Source: Blastococcus haudaquaticus (GTDB lineage: Bacteria; Actinomycetota; Actinomycetes; Mycobacteriales; Geodermatophilaceae). Taken from it: a stretch of DNA of 64,000 nt. Location: positions 310,001-374,000 of the forward strand of contig NZ_OCNK01000001.1 in the NCBI RefSeq assembly GCF_900230285.1. Reading direction: 5' to 3'. The notes under the pieces are model-generated. The model ran no database searches. It was given only the letters and a program-made list of their open reading frames with translations, and had not been told where the DNA came from. The position numbers were made by a program, and so were the translations under genes. This document shows, piece by piece, positions 16,728 to 25,374 of the stretch (within the stretch, counting starts at the first letter, position 1; every line of letters begins with the position of its first letter).

Positions 16728-18332
16728 GTGTCGCAGGTCGAGGAGCTCGGCGGCGCGCCCGTCGCGCCCGACAGCCCGCTGTTCAGCGACTTCGACGTGC
16801 ACCCCGACGTCATCGCCGCCCTGGCCGAGGTCGGGATCACCCGCACCTTCGCCATCCAGGAGCTGACCCTCCCGCTCGCGCTGGCCGGCCACGACCTCAT
16901 CGGTCAGGCCCGCACCGGCACCGGCAAGACCCTCGGCTTCGGCGTGCCGATGCTGCAGCGCGTCGTCCCCCCGGCCGAGGGCGGCGACGGTGTCCCGCAG
17001 GCGCTGGTCGTCGTCCCCACCCGTGAGCTGTGCGTGCAGGTCTCCCGCGACCTGTCCGCCGCCGGCGCCAAGCGCGGCATCCGCGTGCAGGCCATCTACG
17101 GCGGCCGGGCGTTCGAGCCGCAGGTCGAGTCGCTGCAGAAGGGTGTCGAGATCGTCGTCGGCACGCCCGGGCGGCTGCTGGACCTGGCTCAGCGGGGCAG
17201 CCTGATCCTGGGCAAGGTGAAGGTGCTCGTCCTCGACGAGGCCGACGAGATGCTCGACCTGGGCTTCCTGCCCGACATCGAGCGCATCCTGGCGATGGTC
17301 CCGGACAAGCGGCAGACGATGCTGTTCTCCGCGACGATGCCCGGCCCGATCGTGACGCTGTCGCGGTCGTTCATGACCCAGCCGACGCACATCCGGGCGC
17401 ACGGCAACGACGAGGGCTCGACCGTCCCGCAGACGACGCAGTTCATCTACCGGGCGCACAACCTGGACAAGCCCGAGCTGCTCTCCCGCGTGCTGCAGTC
17501 GCGTGACCGCGGCCTGGTGATGGTCTTCTGCCGCACCAAGCGCACCGCGCAGAAGGTCGCCGACGAGCTCGTCGACCGCGGGTTCGCCGCCGCCGCCGTG
17601 CACGGCGACCTCGGCCAGGGCGCCCGCGAGCAGGCACTGCGGGCCTTCCGCAGCGGCAAGGTCGACGTGCTGGTCGCCACCGACGTCGCCGCCCGTGGCA
17701 TCGACGTCACGGGCGTCAGCCACGTCGTCAACTACCAGTGTCCCGAGGACGAGAAGACCTACGTGCACCGCATCGGCCGCACCGGCCGCGCCGGCAGCAC
17801 CGGCGTGGCAGTCACGCTCGTCGACTGGGACGACATCCCCCGGTGGCAGCTGATCAACAAGGCGCTGGACCTCGGGTTCACCGACCCGCCGGAGACGTAC
17901 TCGACGTCGCCGTGGGTCTACACCGACCTCGACGTGCCGACGACCGCGACCGGCCGGCTGCCCCGCTCGCAGCGCACCCGCGAGGGCCTGGACGCCGAGA
18001 CCCTCGAGGACCTCGGCGAGACCGGCAAGCGCAACCGGCCGGCCCCGTCCGGTGGCCGCGGGGACTCGGGCGGGCGGGGCGACCAGCGTGGCCCCTCCGG
18101 CGGACGCCAGGGCGAGCCGTCGACCCGGTCCGGTGACGGCGAGGAAGGCGGCAAGAGCCGTCCGCGTCGCCGTACCCGCGGTACCGGTACGCCGACCGCC
18201 GAGGGCGCCGAGGCAGCTCCGGCCGCGGCGTCGGACAGCGCCCCGTCCGAGGGCTCCTCGGGCAAGCCCCGCCGCCGCCGCCGTCGCGGCGGCGCCAACC
18301 GTGGTGGTGGCGGCTCCGAGTCCGCCGCCTGA
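16728..18332 (+). CDS. rhlE: DEAD-box ATP-dependent RNA helicase (RhlE-like)
   Basis: 534 residues from GTG 16728. DEAD-box motifs in order: Q motif region FAIQELTLP, Walker A ARTGTGKT (about 61-68), PTRELCVQV, GTPGR, DEAD at about 169-172, SAT near 200, GLVMVFCRTKRTAQ, ATDVAARGID and HRIGRTGRAG (about 347). The C-terminal 130 residues are a basic Gly/Arg/Pro-rich tail (RRRRRGGANRGGG) for RNA binding. Unwinds RNA in decay or ribosome assembly. Third-position GC bias and an in-frame Thr/Pro/Glu-rich stretch continue upstream to a CTG at 16587, so the real start may be about 47 codons earlier. Matches Rv3211 in position. Confidence 0.95.
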   Translation: MSQVEELGGAPVAPDSPLFSDFDVHPDVIAALAEVGITRTFAIQELTLPLALAGHDLIGQARTGTGKTLGFGVPMLQRVVPPAEGGDGVPQALVVVPTRELCVQVSRDLSAAGAKRGIRVQAIYGGRAFEPQVESLQKGVEIVVGTPGRLLDLAQRGSLILGKVKVLVLDEADEMLDLGFLPDIERILAMVPDKRQTMLFSATMPGPIVTLSRSFMTQPTHIRAHGNDEGSTVPQTTQFIYRAHNLDKPELLSRVLQSRDRGLVMVFCRTKRTAQKVADELVDRGFAAAAVHGDLGQGAREQALRAFRSGKVDVLVATDVAARGIDVTGVSHVVNYQCPEDEKTYVHRIGRTGRAGSTGVAVTLVDWDDIPRWQLINKALDLGFTDPPETYSTSPWVYTDLDVPTTATGRLPRSQRTREGLDAETLEDLGETGKRNRPAPSGGRGDSGGRGDQRGPSGGRQGEPSTRSGDGEEGGKSRPRRRTRGTGTPTAEGAEAAPAAASDSAPSEGSSGKPRRRRRRGGANRGGGGSESAA

Positions 18333-19540
18333 TGAAGGACCCCTCTGCCCCCCACCGCTCGCACGCTCGCGGCGGGGCCCTGCAGAGGGGCCGTTCCATT
18401 CCGTCCCGTCCGCCGTTGCGGGTCTGGGTCTGGGCGGCGGCCACCGTCGCACTGCTGCTCGTCGCGACCCTGCTGTGGCGGGGCTCCGACGCTGCCGCCA
18501 CGACGAGCACGACCGCAGCGCCGGCCGACGTCCCCTCGGGGACGCCGGCCGGTGCCGTCTCCGAGGCCTGGGCCGCCGAAGGGACCCTCCTGCCGGGGAC
18601 CGTCGTCGGTCAGGGCCGGGTGCTCGTGGGGTCGACCCACGGCGTGCAGGCGCGGGACCCGCTCACCGGCGACGAGGTCTGGCGCTACACGCGCTCCAAC
18701 GCGCGGATGTGCGGGCTCACCGCCACCGACGGCGTCGCGGTCGCCGTGTTCGCCACCGAGGACCGGTGCGACGAGGCGGTCGCCCTCGACGCCGGGACCG
18801 GTGTCCGGGTCTGGACCCGCAGCCTCAACCTCGCCGGGGACGCCGTCCTCGACTCCACGTCGGCGATCGTGCTGGCCAGCAATCCCACCGGGGTCATGAC
18901 ACTCGACCCGACCGGCAACAACGTGCGCTGGCGGTACCCCGCTCCCGAGACCTGCCGCCTGCTGGGGGCCGACGCGGGAACCACCGGCGTCGTCGTCCTC
19001 GAGCGCTGCGGCGACGCGACCGACGTGACGGTCCGCCTGCTGGACGGCTTCGCGGGTTCGGAGAACTGGAGCCGCTCCCTGCCCGTGGGCGAGGGGGAAC
19101 CGGTGCAGCTGCTGGGAGCCGACGTCGTGGTGACGGTCCGCGTCGGCGACGAGGTGCAGACCCTGACCGGCCCCGACGGCACCGAGCTGTCGCGGATGCC
19201 GCTCCCGGAGGGGACGACGGACGTGCAGCAGGTGACGGCCGGGACGGTGTCGCTGGTGCGCACGGACGCCGTCGTGACCGCGCTGGACACCTCGTCTGGA
19301 GCTCCGCTCTGGGACGCACCGGCGGTGGGGCTGCCGGTGACCGCCGCCGGCCCCAAGGACGCCGCCCGCCCGGCCCCCATCCTCCTCCCCGACGAGGACG
19401 GGTTCTCCTCCCGCGATCCGCTCACCGGCACCGAACTCGGGCGCTACGCCGTCGAGGGGCCGCCCTCCGGCGGCGCGGCCTCGGCGGTCGGACCGGTCGT
19501 GGTGCTGCGCCTGGACGACCGGGTGCTCGCCTACTCCTGA
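18332..19540 (+). CDS. membrane-anchored PQQ-like beta-propeller protein
   Basis: 402 residues. After a short basic N terminus there is one membrane segment (RVWVWAAATVALLLVATLLW, about 29-48), then an extracellular domain of repeating beta-propeller units of PQQ-enzyme type (GVQARDPLTGDEVWRYT, AVALDAGTGVRVWTRS, DTSSGAPLWDAP). No catalytic motif is seen; it probably acts as an interaction scaffold. ATG 18332 overlaps the rhlE stop by one base (TGATG), but the first 20 or so codons coincide with the 3'-end hairpin element. A TTG at 18416 just before the membrane segment is an alternative start. Occupies the Rv3212 position. Confidence 0.85.
   Translation: MKDPSAPHRSHARGGALQRGRSIPSRPPLRVWVWAAATVALLLVATLLWRGSDAAATTSTTAAPADVPSGTPAGAVSEAWAAEGTLLPGTVVGQGRVLVGSTHGVQARDPLTGDEVWRYTRSNARMCGLTATDGVAVAVFATEDRCDEAVALDAGTGVRVWTRSLNLAGDAVLDSTSAIVLASNPTGVMTLDPTGNNVRWRYPAPETCRLLGADAGTTGVVVLERCGDATDVTVRLLDGFAGSENWSRSLPVGEGEPVQLLGADVVVTVRVGDEVQTLTGPDGTELSRMPLPEGTTDVQQVTAGTVSLVRTDAVVTALDTSSGAPLWDAPAVGLPVTAAGPKDAARPAPILLPDEDGFSSRDPLTGTELGRYAVEGPPSGGAASAVGPVVVLRLDDRVLAYS
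18333..18398 (+). repeat. 3'-end hairpin element, copy 3 (after rhlE stop)
   Basis: Begins one base after the rhlE stop with GAAGGACCCC. Outer stem CCCCTCTGC (18340-18348) and GCAGAGGGG (18382-18390) is a perfect 9-bp match. The inner stem CCCCACCGC / GCGGCGGGG surrounds TCGCACGCTC, and the element ends GGCCGTTCCA. The downstream beta-propeller gene appears to start inside the element's edge. Confidence 0.82.
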
Positions 19541-19583
19541 CCCGCGGCTGCACGCGTCGCCGCGGCGGGGTTCACTGGGGACC

Positions 19584-20501
19584 ATGGTCCTGCCCGGCGG
19601 CCCCGATTACACGGTGCCCCTCGCCATCGCCCCCGACGACCTGCGGCAGCTCGCCGACCACGACGCCGAGCACCGGACGTTCCCCGGCCGCGCCGGGCCG
19701 CTGGCCGCGCTCGACACCGGCGGCGAAGCGGTCCGCGGGACCGCCCTGCTCGTCGCCGGGTACACCGGCAGCAAGGAGGACTTCGCGCCCCTGCTGGCCC
19801 CGCTGTCCGACGCCGGATACCGCGTCGTGGCGATCGACCAGCGCGGGCAGTACGAGTCACCGGGCCCCGACGACCCCGCCGCCTACTCCGTGCAGGAGCT
19901 CGGGCTGGACGTCGTGGCGGTCGCCCGGGTCCTGCGCGCGGAATCCGGCGAGCCGCTGCACCTGGTGGGCCACAGCTTCGGCGGCCTGGTCACCCGTGCC
20001 GCCGTCCTGAGCGAGCCGGACCTCTTCACCTCGTTCACGCTGCTCGGGTCCGGCCCCTCGGAGCTGACGGGCCGCCGCGCGGAGCTGCTCGACCACCTCG
20101 GCCCGCTGCTGGACGCTGGCGGCGTGCCCCTGGTGCACGAGACGCTCGAGCAGGTGGCGATGACCGATCCCAAGGCGCAGGCCGTGCCGGCGCCGACGCG
20201 CGAGTTCTACTCCCGCCGCTTCCTGCGCAACTCCGCGGCGGGGCTGCGCGGGATGGCCGACGCGATGCTCTCCGAGCCGGACCGGGTGGCCGAGCTGGCC
20301 GCGGTCGGGCTGCCGCTGCTGGTGGCGCACGGCGAGGCCGACGACGCGTGGCTGCCCTCCGTGCAGGCAGACATGGCGCAGCGGCTCGGTGCCCGCCACG
20401 AGGTCATCAACAACTCGATCCACTCCCCCGCCGTCGAGAACCCCCCGCGCACGCTGGAGGTGCTGCTCGACTTCTGGGCCGGCGCCTCGGCATCGTCGTG
20501 A
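19584..20501 (+). CDS. alpha/beta hydrolase
   Basis: 305 residues from ATG 19584. Core motifs: LLVAGYTGSKEDF, VVAIDQRGQYES, nucleophile elbow GHSFGG, acid strand LLVAHGEADDAWLPS and the final His region NSIHSPAVENPP. Resembles esterase/peroxidase-type hydrolases; substrate unknown. The stop overlaps the GTG start of the MpaB-type oxygenase gene (GTGA), so the two products are probably made together and may act on related lipophilic substrates. The short gap upstream contains no clear terminator. Confidence 0.9.
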   Translation: MVLPGGPDYTVPLAIAPDDLRQLADHDAEHRTFPGRAGPLAALDTGGEAVRGTALLVAGYTGSKEDFAPLLAPLSDAGYRVVAIDQRGQYESPGPDDPAAYSVQELGLDVVAVARVLRAESGEPLHLVGHSFGGLVTRAAVLSEPDLFTSFTLLGSGPSELTGRRAELLDHLGPLLDAGGVPLVHETLEQVAMTDPKAQAVPAPTREFYSRRFLRNSAAGLRGMADAMLSEPDRVAELAAVGLPLLVAHGEADDAWLPSVQADMAQRLGARHEVINNSIHSPAVENPPRTLEVLLDFWAGASASS

Positions 20502-21358
20502 CCGCGCTCCCGTCGGGCTGGACGGCCGAGGAGGACCGGCTGGGCTTCTTCGGGCCCGACAGCATCAGCTGGCGGATCCATTCCGACCCCTCGTTCTCGG
20601 TGGGCGGCCTCCGGGCGCTGCTGCTCCAGGCGCTGCACCCGGTGGCGATGGACGGCGTCGCCCGCTTCTCCGGCGGCTTCCGCGAGGAGCCCTGGCCGCG
20701 GCTGATCCGTACCGCCACCTACGTGGACACGCTGACCTTCGGCACCCGCGCCGAGGCGGTCCAGGCGGTCGAGCGCGTGCGCGGCATCCACCGCCGGCTG
20801 GGGTCGACCGAGGAGACGACCGGCCGCACCTACCGGGTGGACGACCCGGACCTGCTGCTGTGGGTGCACTGCTGCGAGGTGGACTCGCTGCTCAGCGTCG
20901 CCCGCCGCGCCGGGGTGCCGCTCAGCGACGAGGACGCCGACCGGTACGTCGCCGAGCAGGTGACCTCGGCCGAGCTGATCGGCGTCCCGCGTGCAGAGGT
21001 ACCGGCGTCCGTGGCCGCGCTGGACGAGTACTTCACCACGATCCGCCTCGAGCTCGCCGTCACGCCGGCCGCCCGGGACGCCTACCGGCTCATCACCGTG
21101 CCGCCCATGCCGACGTGGGTGCGGTACCTGACGCCGGCCCAGGGCGCCTGGGGCGGGCTGGCGGCGCTGGCCGTCGCGCTCCTGCCGCAGTGGGCACGCC
21201 GGATGTACTCGTGGCCCGGGCTGGGGCTGACCGACGCCGCGGCGACGGGGGCGCTTCGGGCGTTCCGGCAGACGACGCTGCGGCTCCCCCAACGCGCCCG
21301 CCGGTCTCCGATCGTCTGGGCCGGCTGGGACCGCGTGGCGGAGGCTCCGGCCGCCTAA
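20498..21358 (+). CDS. oxygenase MpaB family (DUF2236) protein
   Basis: 286 residues from GTG 20498, which overlaps the hydrolase stop. Family features: ISWRIHSDPSFSVGGLRALLLQALHPVAM with the conserved His, GTRAEAVQAVERVRGIHRRL, and DPDLLLWVHCCEVDSLL with the second conserved His in a W-V-H segment. This fold includes the mycophenolate oxygenase MpaB and the rubber oxygenase Lcp, which are haem-dependent or haem-like; the cofactor here is not shown. The C-terminal part is Ala/Leu-rich and may touch membrane. Ends in a 4-nt tail-to-tail overlap with the RecB-like gene. Confidence 0.88.
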   Translation: MTALPSGWTAEEDRLGFFGPDSISWRIHSDPSFSVGGLRALLLQALHPVAMDGVARFSGGFREEPWPRLIRTATYVDTLTFGTRAEAVQAVERVRGIHRRLGSTEETTGRTYRVDDPDLLLWVHCCEVDSLLSVARRAGVPLSDEDADRYVAEQVTSAELIGVPRAEVPASVAALDEYFTTIRLELAVTPAARDAYRLITVPPMPTWVRYLTPAQGAWGGLAALAVALLPQWARRMYSWPGLGLTDAAATGALRAFRQTTLRLPQRARRSPIVWAGWDRVAEAPAA

Positions 21359-22230
21359 CCGGCGGCGGCGTCGTCCTCCGGCAGGAAGCTCCAGGTCTCC
21401 CGGGCCGGGACGGCGGCCTGCCCGGTCGGGCAGCTGGGCCGGAAGTCGCACCAGCCGCACTGCGTGCCGGGAACGGCGGGGAACGCCGCGTCGGGGTCCT
21501 CCCCCGCCGCCATCCGCTCCGTGGCGTCGGTGATGTCGACGGCGATGTCCTCCGCGCGCCGGGCGTGGTTGGCCAGTGACCGTTCGGTGTGGTCGAAGGC
21601 GGCGACGGTGCCGCTGGGCACGTGGTGCAGCTCCACCCGGCTGCACGGGCGGCGCATGGTCCGGCGGACGGCCAGGACGTAGAGCGCCAGCGCCTGCGAG
21701 CCGCAGGCCTCGTCGTCGGTGCAGACGGAGCGGCCGGTCTTGTAGTCGACGACCACCAGCTCGTCCCCGCGCTCGTCGATCCGGTCCACCCGGCCCGACA
21801 GCGTCATGCGCTCGGTCATGGTGCTGACGGTCCGTTCCCGCGCCCGTGGCTCCTCGGTCGGATCGAGCCCCGCGACGTAGTCGGTGAGCCAGCCCGCCGC
21901 ACGGGCCCGCCAGCGGTCGGACTGCTCGGTGTCCCGGAAGCCGGCCGGCGTCCAGTCCGCGTACAGCAGCTGACGGGCCGCGCCGGGTGTGCGCTTCTCG
22001 ACGGGCAGGTCCCACCACGAGGACAGCACCTTGTGCAGCGCCGTCCCGACCGTGTGGTGCGCGAAACGGGGGCCGCGGGCCGGGGTCGGCCGGTCGACGT
22101 TGGCGTACCGATAGCGGCGCGGGCAGTCGGAGAAGTCGGCCAGCGACTTGGGTGAGGCGCGGAGCAGCCGCTTCGGCATACCGGGCAGGAGTGCCTCACC
22201 GGCGTCCGACACGTTCCGCATGCCGGCCAC
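21355..22230 (-). CDS. RecB/AddB-like PD-(D/E)XK nuclease with Fe-S cysteines
   Basis: 291 residues. Cys in SLADFSDCPRRYRY near residue 36, GTALHKVL helix, nuclease core SGRVDRIDERG and VVVDYKTGRS (D...DxK), and a terminal C-x2-C-x5-C (TQCGWCDFRPSCPTG). The four cysteines are arranged like the AddB/AdnA iron-sulfur nuclease domain, but no helicase is attached. A stand-alone single-strand nuclease involved in DNA repair is likely; comparable Cas4-like genes exist, but no CRISPR is seen here. Start ATG 22230, 28 nt after the PHP gene stop, so probably one transcript. Confidence 0.9.
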   Translation of the reverse strand: MAGMRNVSDAGEALLPGMPKRLLRASPKSLADFSDCPRRYRYANVDRPTPARGPRFAHHTVGTALHKVLSSWWDLPVEKRTPGAARQLLYADWTPAGFRDTEQSDRWRARAAGWLTDYVAGLDPTEEPRARERTVSTMTERMTLSGRVDRIDERGDELVVVDYKTGRSVCTDDEACGSQALALYVLAVRRTMRRPCSRVELHHVPSGTVAAFDHTERSLANHARRAEDIAVDITDATERMAAGEDPDAAFPAVPGTQCGWCDFRPSCPTGQAAVPARETWSFLPEDDAAAG

Positions 22231-22258
22231 GGTAGAGGCCCCTGCCGACGGTCCGTTC

Positions 22259-23116
22259 TCAGTCCCGGAAGGGCGCGCTCCCCGTGCCGGCGGCGAGGAT
22301 CGCCTGGAACTGGTCCGGCGCCGTCGTGCAGGCCGCGATGGGGGTCGTCTTGTTGGTGCCGTGGTAGTCGCTGGAGCCGGTCACGATCATCCCGAGGTCG
22401 TCGGCGAGGCTCCGCAGGTGCCGCCGCTCGTCCTCGGAGTGGTCCGGATGGTCGACCTCCAGGCCGAGCAGACCGGACTCCACCATGGCCGCGACGGCCT
22501 CGTCACCGACGACGCGGCCACGCTTGGTGGCCAGGCCGTGGGCGAAGACGGGAACGCCACCGGCCGCCCGGACGAGGGCGATGCCCTCGCGAACGTCGGT
22601 GTCGGCCTTGGTCACGTAGTAGGGGCTGCGGTGGTGCAGCAGGGTGGCGAAGGCGTGGTCGACGGAGTCGGCGGCCCCGGCCTCGACCAGGGCGCGGGCG
22701 ATGTGCGGGCGACCGACCACGCCGCCCTCGGAACGCTCCACGATCCGGTCCCAGGTGATGCCGTAGCCCGCGTCCGCGAGCGCACGGACGATGCGCTCAC
22801 CTCGCTCCAGCCGCTCGTCGCGGAGCCGCGCCCGCTCCGCCGCGAACCCCGGGTGGAGCGGGTCGAAGAGGTAGGCGAGGAGGTGGACGCTGATCGGCGG
22901 CTGGTCGTCGGGGAACCACCGGCAGGACAGCTCCATGCCGGGGACGACGGTCAGGCCCGCGGGTCGGGCGGCCTCGGCCACCGACCAGCCGGCGGTGGTG
23001 TCGTGGTCGGTCAGGGCGACGACGTCGAGACCAGCCGCGCGCGCGGTGGCGAGCAGCTCGGCAGGGGTCTCGGTGCCGTCGGAGACCGAGGAGTGGGTGT
23101 GCAGGTCGATCCGCAT
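22259..23116 (-). CDS. PHP domain metal-dependent phosphoesterase
   Basis: 285 residues starting MRIDLHTHSSVSDGTETP. PHP motif I DLHTHSSVSDG, motif II ALTDHDTTAGW, GMELSCRW, and the later VFAHGL and SDYHG metal-binding residues are all visible. Close to the RNase AM/YciV and nucleoside 3',5'-bisphosphate phosphatase group, so 5'-3' exonuclease or nucleotide bisphosphatase activity is likely. It lies in a leftward run with the Fe-S nuclease (downstream) and a PH-domain membrane protein (upstream, 73 nt). No regulatory signal seen. Confidence 0.9.
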   Translation of the reverse strand: MRIDLHTHSSVSDGTETPAELLATARAAGLDVVALTDHDTTAGWSVAEAARPAGLTVVPGMELSCRWFPDDQPPISVHLLAYLFDPLHPGFAAERARLRDERLERGERIVRALADAGYGITWDRIVERSEGGVVGRPHIARALVEAGAADSVDHAFATLLHHRSPYYVTKADTDVREGIALVRAAGGVPVFAHGLATKRGRVVGDEAVAAMVESGLLGLEVDHPDHSEDERRHLRSLADDLGMIVTGSSDYHGTNKTTPIAACTTAPDQFQAILAAGTGSAPFRD

Positions 23117-23189
23117 CGCCGCCCAGCCTCCCGCACTCCGGTGACGAACGCCCGCTGCGGGTCCCGCCGCGCCGGCCGGGGCTCGGGAG

Positions 23190-23846
23190 TCAGCCCTGGC
23201 GCGGCAGGCCCTGGATCGGTTCCGTGTCCTGGCGACCCGCGGCCGGTGTCGGTGTCGGTGGAGGCGGGGGCTCGGGGTTGCCCTCGTCGTCCCCGCTGGC
23301 GGCCGCGCCCCCGCCGGAGCCGCCGCCCCAGTCGCTGCTGAACAGCAGGGCGCTGACCCGGCGGTAGAGGACGTCGGCGCCCGGCAGGAAGGTGATCTCC
23401 GACAGCGCCTGCTGCTGGCCGGCCGACTCGAACCGGAAGGTTCCGTACCCGAGCAGTTGTCCGAGCAGGGTCTCCTTCCAGGTCAGGTCGGTGATCCGGC
23501 GCAGCGGCAACAGGGTCACCGTCCGCACGATGACGCCGGAGGTCAGCAGGACGCGGCGGGTGCTGACGATGAAGTGCCGCATCCACCACTCCCCGACCCG
23601 CAGCCCGTAGTAGACGAGCGCGCCCACGATCACCAGGAGCCCGGCGGAGCTGGTCACCCGGTTCTCCGGGTCGAAGAGCAGGAGCCAGACGCCCGCCACG
23701 AACACGGGCAGGAACTTGGCGGTCGGCTCGATGAGCACCGCCCAGTGCCGACGGGTGGCGACGACCGCCGTCTCGCCGGGCAGCAGGTACTTCTCGACGT
23801 CCTTGCTGGCCCGGGGCGGGAGCTCGAGGGGCGCGGGACCGGTCAC
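23190..23846 (-). CDS. PH (bPH2-like) domain membrane protein
   Basis: 218 residues: KDVEKYLLPGETAVVATRRHWAVL, two membrane segments (FLPVFVAGVWLLLF and GLLVIVGALVYYGL, about 48-62 and 74-90), then a bacterial PH domain with the family signature FIVSTRRVLLTSGVIVRTV and LPLRRITDLTWKETLLGQLLGYGTF. The C-terminal 50 residues are Gly/Pro-rich and disordered. Bacterial PH proteins of this kind sit in the membrane with unknown ligands. The preceding 52-residue membrane peptide gene ends 13 nt upstream, suggesting a joint operon. Confidence 0.88.
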   Translation of the reverse strand: MTGPAPLELPPRASKDVEKYLLPGETAVVATRRHWAVLIEPTAKFLPVFVAGVWLLLFDPENRVTSSAGLLVIVGALVYYGLRVGEWWMRHFIVSTRRVLLTSGVIVRTVTLLPLRRITDLTWKETLLGQLLGYGTFRFESAGQQQALSEITFLPGADVLYRRVSALLFSSDWGGGSGGGAAASGDDEGNPEPPPPPTPTPAAGRQDTEPIQGLPRQG

Positions 23847-23859
23847 GCGGCGGGGCGGG

Positions 23860-24018
23860 CTAGACGAGCGAGCCGACGAACTGGGCGAGGGAGGACGCCG
23901 CGTCGCCGAGCGCCTGCCCGGCGCTGCGCACCAGCTCGGCGGACTGCTCGGGGGCCTGGATGACGTAGAAGACGACGAATGCCACGACCAACCAGGTGAC
24001 GACCTTCTTGAGGTTCAC
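23860..24018 (-). CDS. 52-residue single-span membrane protein
   Basis: GTG at 24018 with GGAGG 5 nt upstream gives MNLKKVVTWLVVAFVVFYVI, a Lys-flanked membrane helix, followed by an amphipathic segment (SAELVRSAGQALGDAASSLA). It is immediately upstream of the PH-domain gene (13 nt), so the two are probably made together and may interact in the membrane. Similar short proteins occur beside PH-domain genes in related actinobacteria, as far as I recall. The longer frame upstream of the GTG is not coding-like. Confidence 0.75.
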   Translation of the reverse strand: MNLKKVVTWLVVAFVVFYVIQAPEQSAELVRSAGQALGDAASSLAQFVGSLV

Positions 24019-24046
24019 CGCCACCTCCACGGGTGAGCTCGTGCGG

Positions 24047-24071
24047 GCAGGCTCGGGTGCTTCGAGCCTGC
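24047..24071 (-). terminator. hairpin downstream of DUF6758 gene
   Basis: Perfect 9-bp stem GCAGGCTCG / CGAGCCTGC with a 7-nt loop, in the 165-nt space between the DUF6758 stop (24184) and the small membrane protein start (24018). Probably terminates DUF6758 transcription and separates it from the PH-domain operon. Confidence 0.6.
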
Positions 24072-24183
24072 GGGTACAGGGTCCACCCGGGTGCGGCGGA
24101 CGGCTTCGTCCCATGGGTAACAGATGCCCCAGCCGTCGCACGGGCGACGCGCCGATCATGAAGCGGACCGGTCGGGTTCCGGG

Positions 24184-24807
24184 TCACCTGCCCGGGAGCA
24201 GGTGCTCGCTCGGCGGCCCCAGCGGAAGGTCGGGGTAGATGCGGTCGCGCAGGTCGAGGAGCTGGAGCTGCTCGGCCAGGAGCCAGGCGGCGCTCATGGG
24301 CCACATGACCAGCCACAGCCAGACGCCGTAGGCCTCCCCCACGAAGGCGGCGCGGTCGTCCGTCGTGGGCACGGCCCAGAGCGGGGCGTGCTGCCCGGCC
24401 GCCTTGACGTCGACCGAGGACGGGCCCTCGATCACCTCGCCCGGGTCGAGCCCGGGCAGTCCCGCGTACCCGCAGCCGACACCCGTCCCGGGTTCCTCGG
24501 CCACCAGCACGAGTTCGGCGGAGCCGCCGAGCGGCGCGGGGCCCGCGCAGTCGACGACGATGGCGCGGGCCCCGGGCTCCCCGCCCCACGCCATCCCGGT
24601 GACCGACCAGCCCACCGGCATCGGGTCGGGCACCCACGCGGGGACACGGGCGTCGGCAGTGACCGCCGAAATCGCGTCGTGAGCGACGAGGACCGTGTGG
24701 TGCAGGGGTGTGACCGCACCGTGCACGTGGCACCAGGCCTCCGCGGTGGAACCGGGTCGGACGACCAGGGCCTCGCCGCATCGGGGGCAGACCGGCGTGA
24801 CGCTCAT
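24184..24807 (-). CDS. DUF6758-like protein with N-terminal zinc ribbon
   Basis: 207 residues starting [19 protein letters not shown]. An N-terminal CPRCG knuckle with later C/H residues (AWCHVHG) looks like a zinc ribbon. The rest is a mixed alpha/beta region ([24 protein letters not shown]) and a hydrophobic C-terminal helix ([22 protein letters not shown]) that could lie at the membrane. Actinobacterial homologues are annotated DUF6758, sometimes wrongly as phosphotransacetylase. Function unknown. It diverges from the NUDIX gene, 75 nt apart. Confidence 0.78.
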   Translation of the reverse strand: MSVTPVCPRCGEALVVRPGSTAEAWCHVHGAVTPLHHTVLVAHDAISAVTADARVPAWVPDPMPVGWSVTGMAWGGEPGARAIVVDCAGPAPLGGSAELVLVAEEPGTGVGCGYAGLPGLDPGEVIEGPSSVDVKAAGQHAPLWAVPTTDDRAAFVGEAYGVWLWLVMWPMSAAWLLAEQLQLLDLRDRIYPDLPLGPPSEHLLPGR

Positions 24808-24882
24808 CGGGCATCACCGTCCTGGGACAGCCGGGAATCGTCAAGCCGGTGCGCGGAGGCACGGCGCGCCGGCACCCACTCG

Positions 24883-25329
24883 ATGCGTACCGTGCCGGGC
24901 GTGCCCGCCGACGGAGTCCGCGACGGGGACCGATCGGTCGTGGCGTGCGTCGGCGCGGTGGTGCTGGACCCGGCCGGCCGGCTCCTGCTGATCCGCCGCG
25001 GCCACGATCCGCACGCGGGCCTGTGGTCCCTCCCCGGAGGGCGGGTCGAGCCCGGCGAGACCCTCGAGCAGGCGGTCCGCCGGGAGGTGCTCGAGGAGAC
25101 CGGCCTGACGGTGCACGTCGGATACGTCCTCGGGCGGGTCCGCATCCCGGCCGGCGACGTCGTGTACGAGGTCGCGGACCTGAGCTGCACCCTCCATCCG
25201 CCGGACCAGCGGGCGGTCGCCGGAGATGACGCCACCGACGTCGTGCTCGCCGACGCGGCCACTCTGCACCGGCTGCCGTGCACGCCGGGCCTGGTGGAGA
25301 TCCTCCGGGGCTGGGGCGTGCCGGTCTGA
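24883..25329 (+). CDS. NUDIX hydrolase
   Basis: About 148 residues from ATG 24883 (GTG 24901 also possible). The NUDIX box is complete: [16 protein letters not shown] followed by EVLEETGL, matching G-x5-E-x7-REUxEExGU, with the catalytic glutamates present. It hydrolyses a nucleoside diphosphate linked to another moiety, Mg-dependent; mutT-type sanitation or ADP-ribose hydrolysis cannot be told apart by sequence alone. Single gene, diverging from the DUF6758 gene; its stop lies 45 nt from the convergent MaoC-like stop. Confidence 0.92.
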   Translation: MRTVPGVPADGVRDGDRSVVACVGAVVLDPAGRLLLIRRGHDPHAGLWSLPGGRVEPGETLEQAVRREVLEETGLTVHVGYVLGRVRIPAGDVVYEVADLSCTLHPPDQRAVAGDDATDVVLADAATLHRLPCTPGLVEILRGWGVPV

Positions 25330-25374
25330 CCCTCCTCCGTCCCGCGCCGCCCGGAGCTCATGCCGCCGCTCCGG

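Noticed and set aside
16368-18452. Long open frame on the minus strand opposite rhlE
   Set aside because: Shadow of the DEAD-box helicase, with Gly/Ala/Arg-rich composition and no recognisable domain.
21355-22230. Cas4 of a CRISPR system
   Set aside because: Sequence fits the RecB/AddB-like Fe-S nuclease fold, but no CRISPR array or other cas gene is found in the window.
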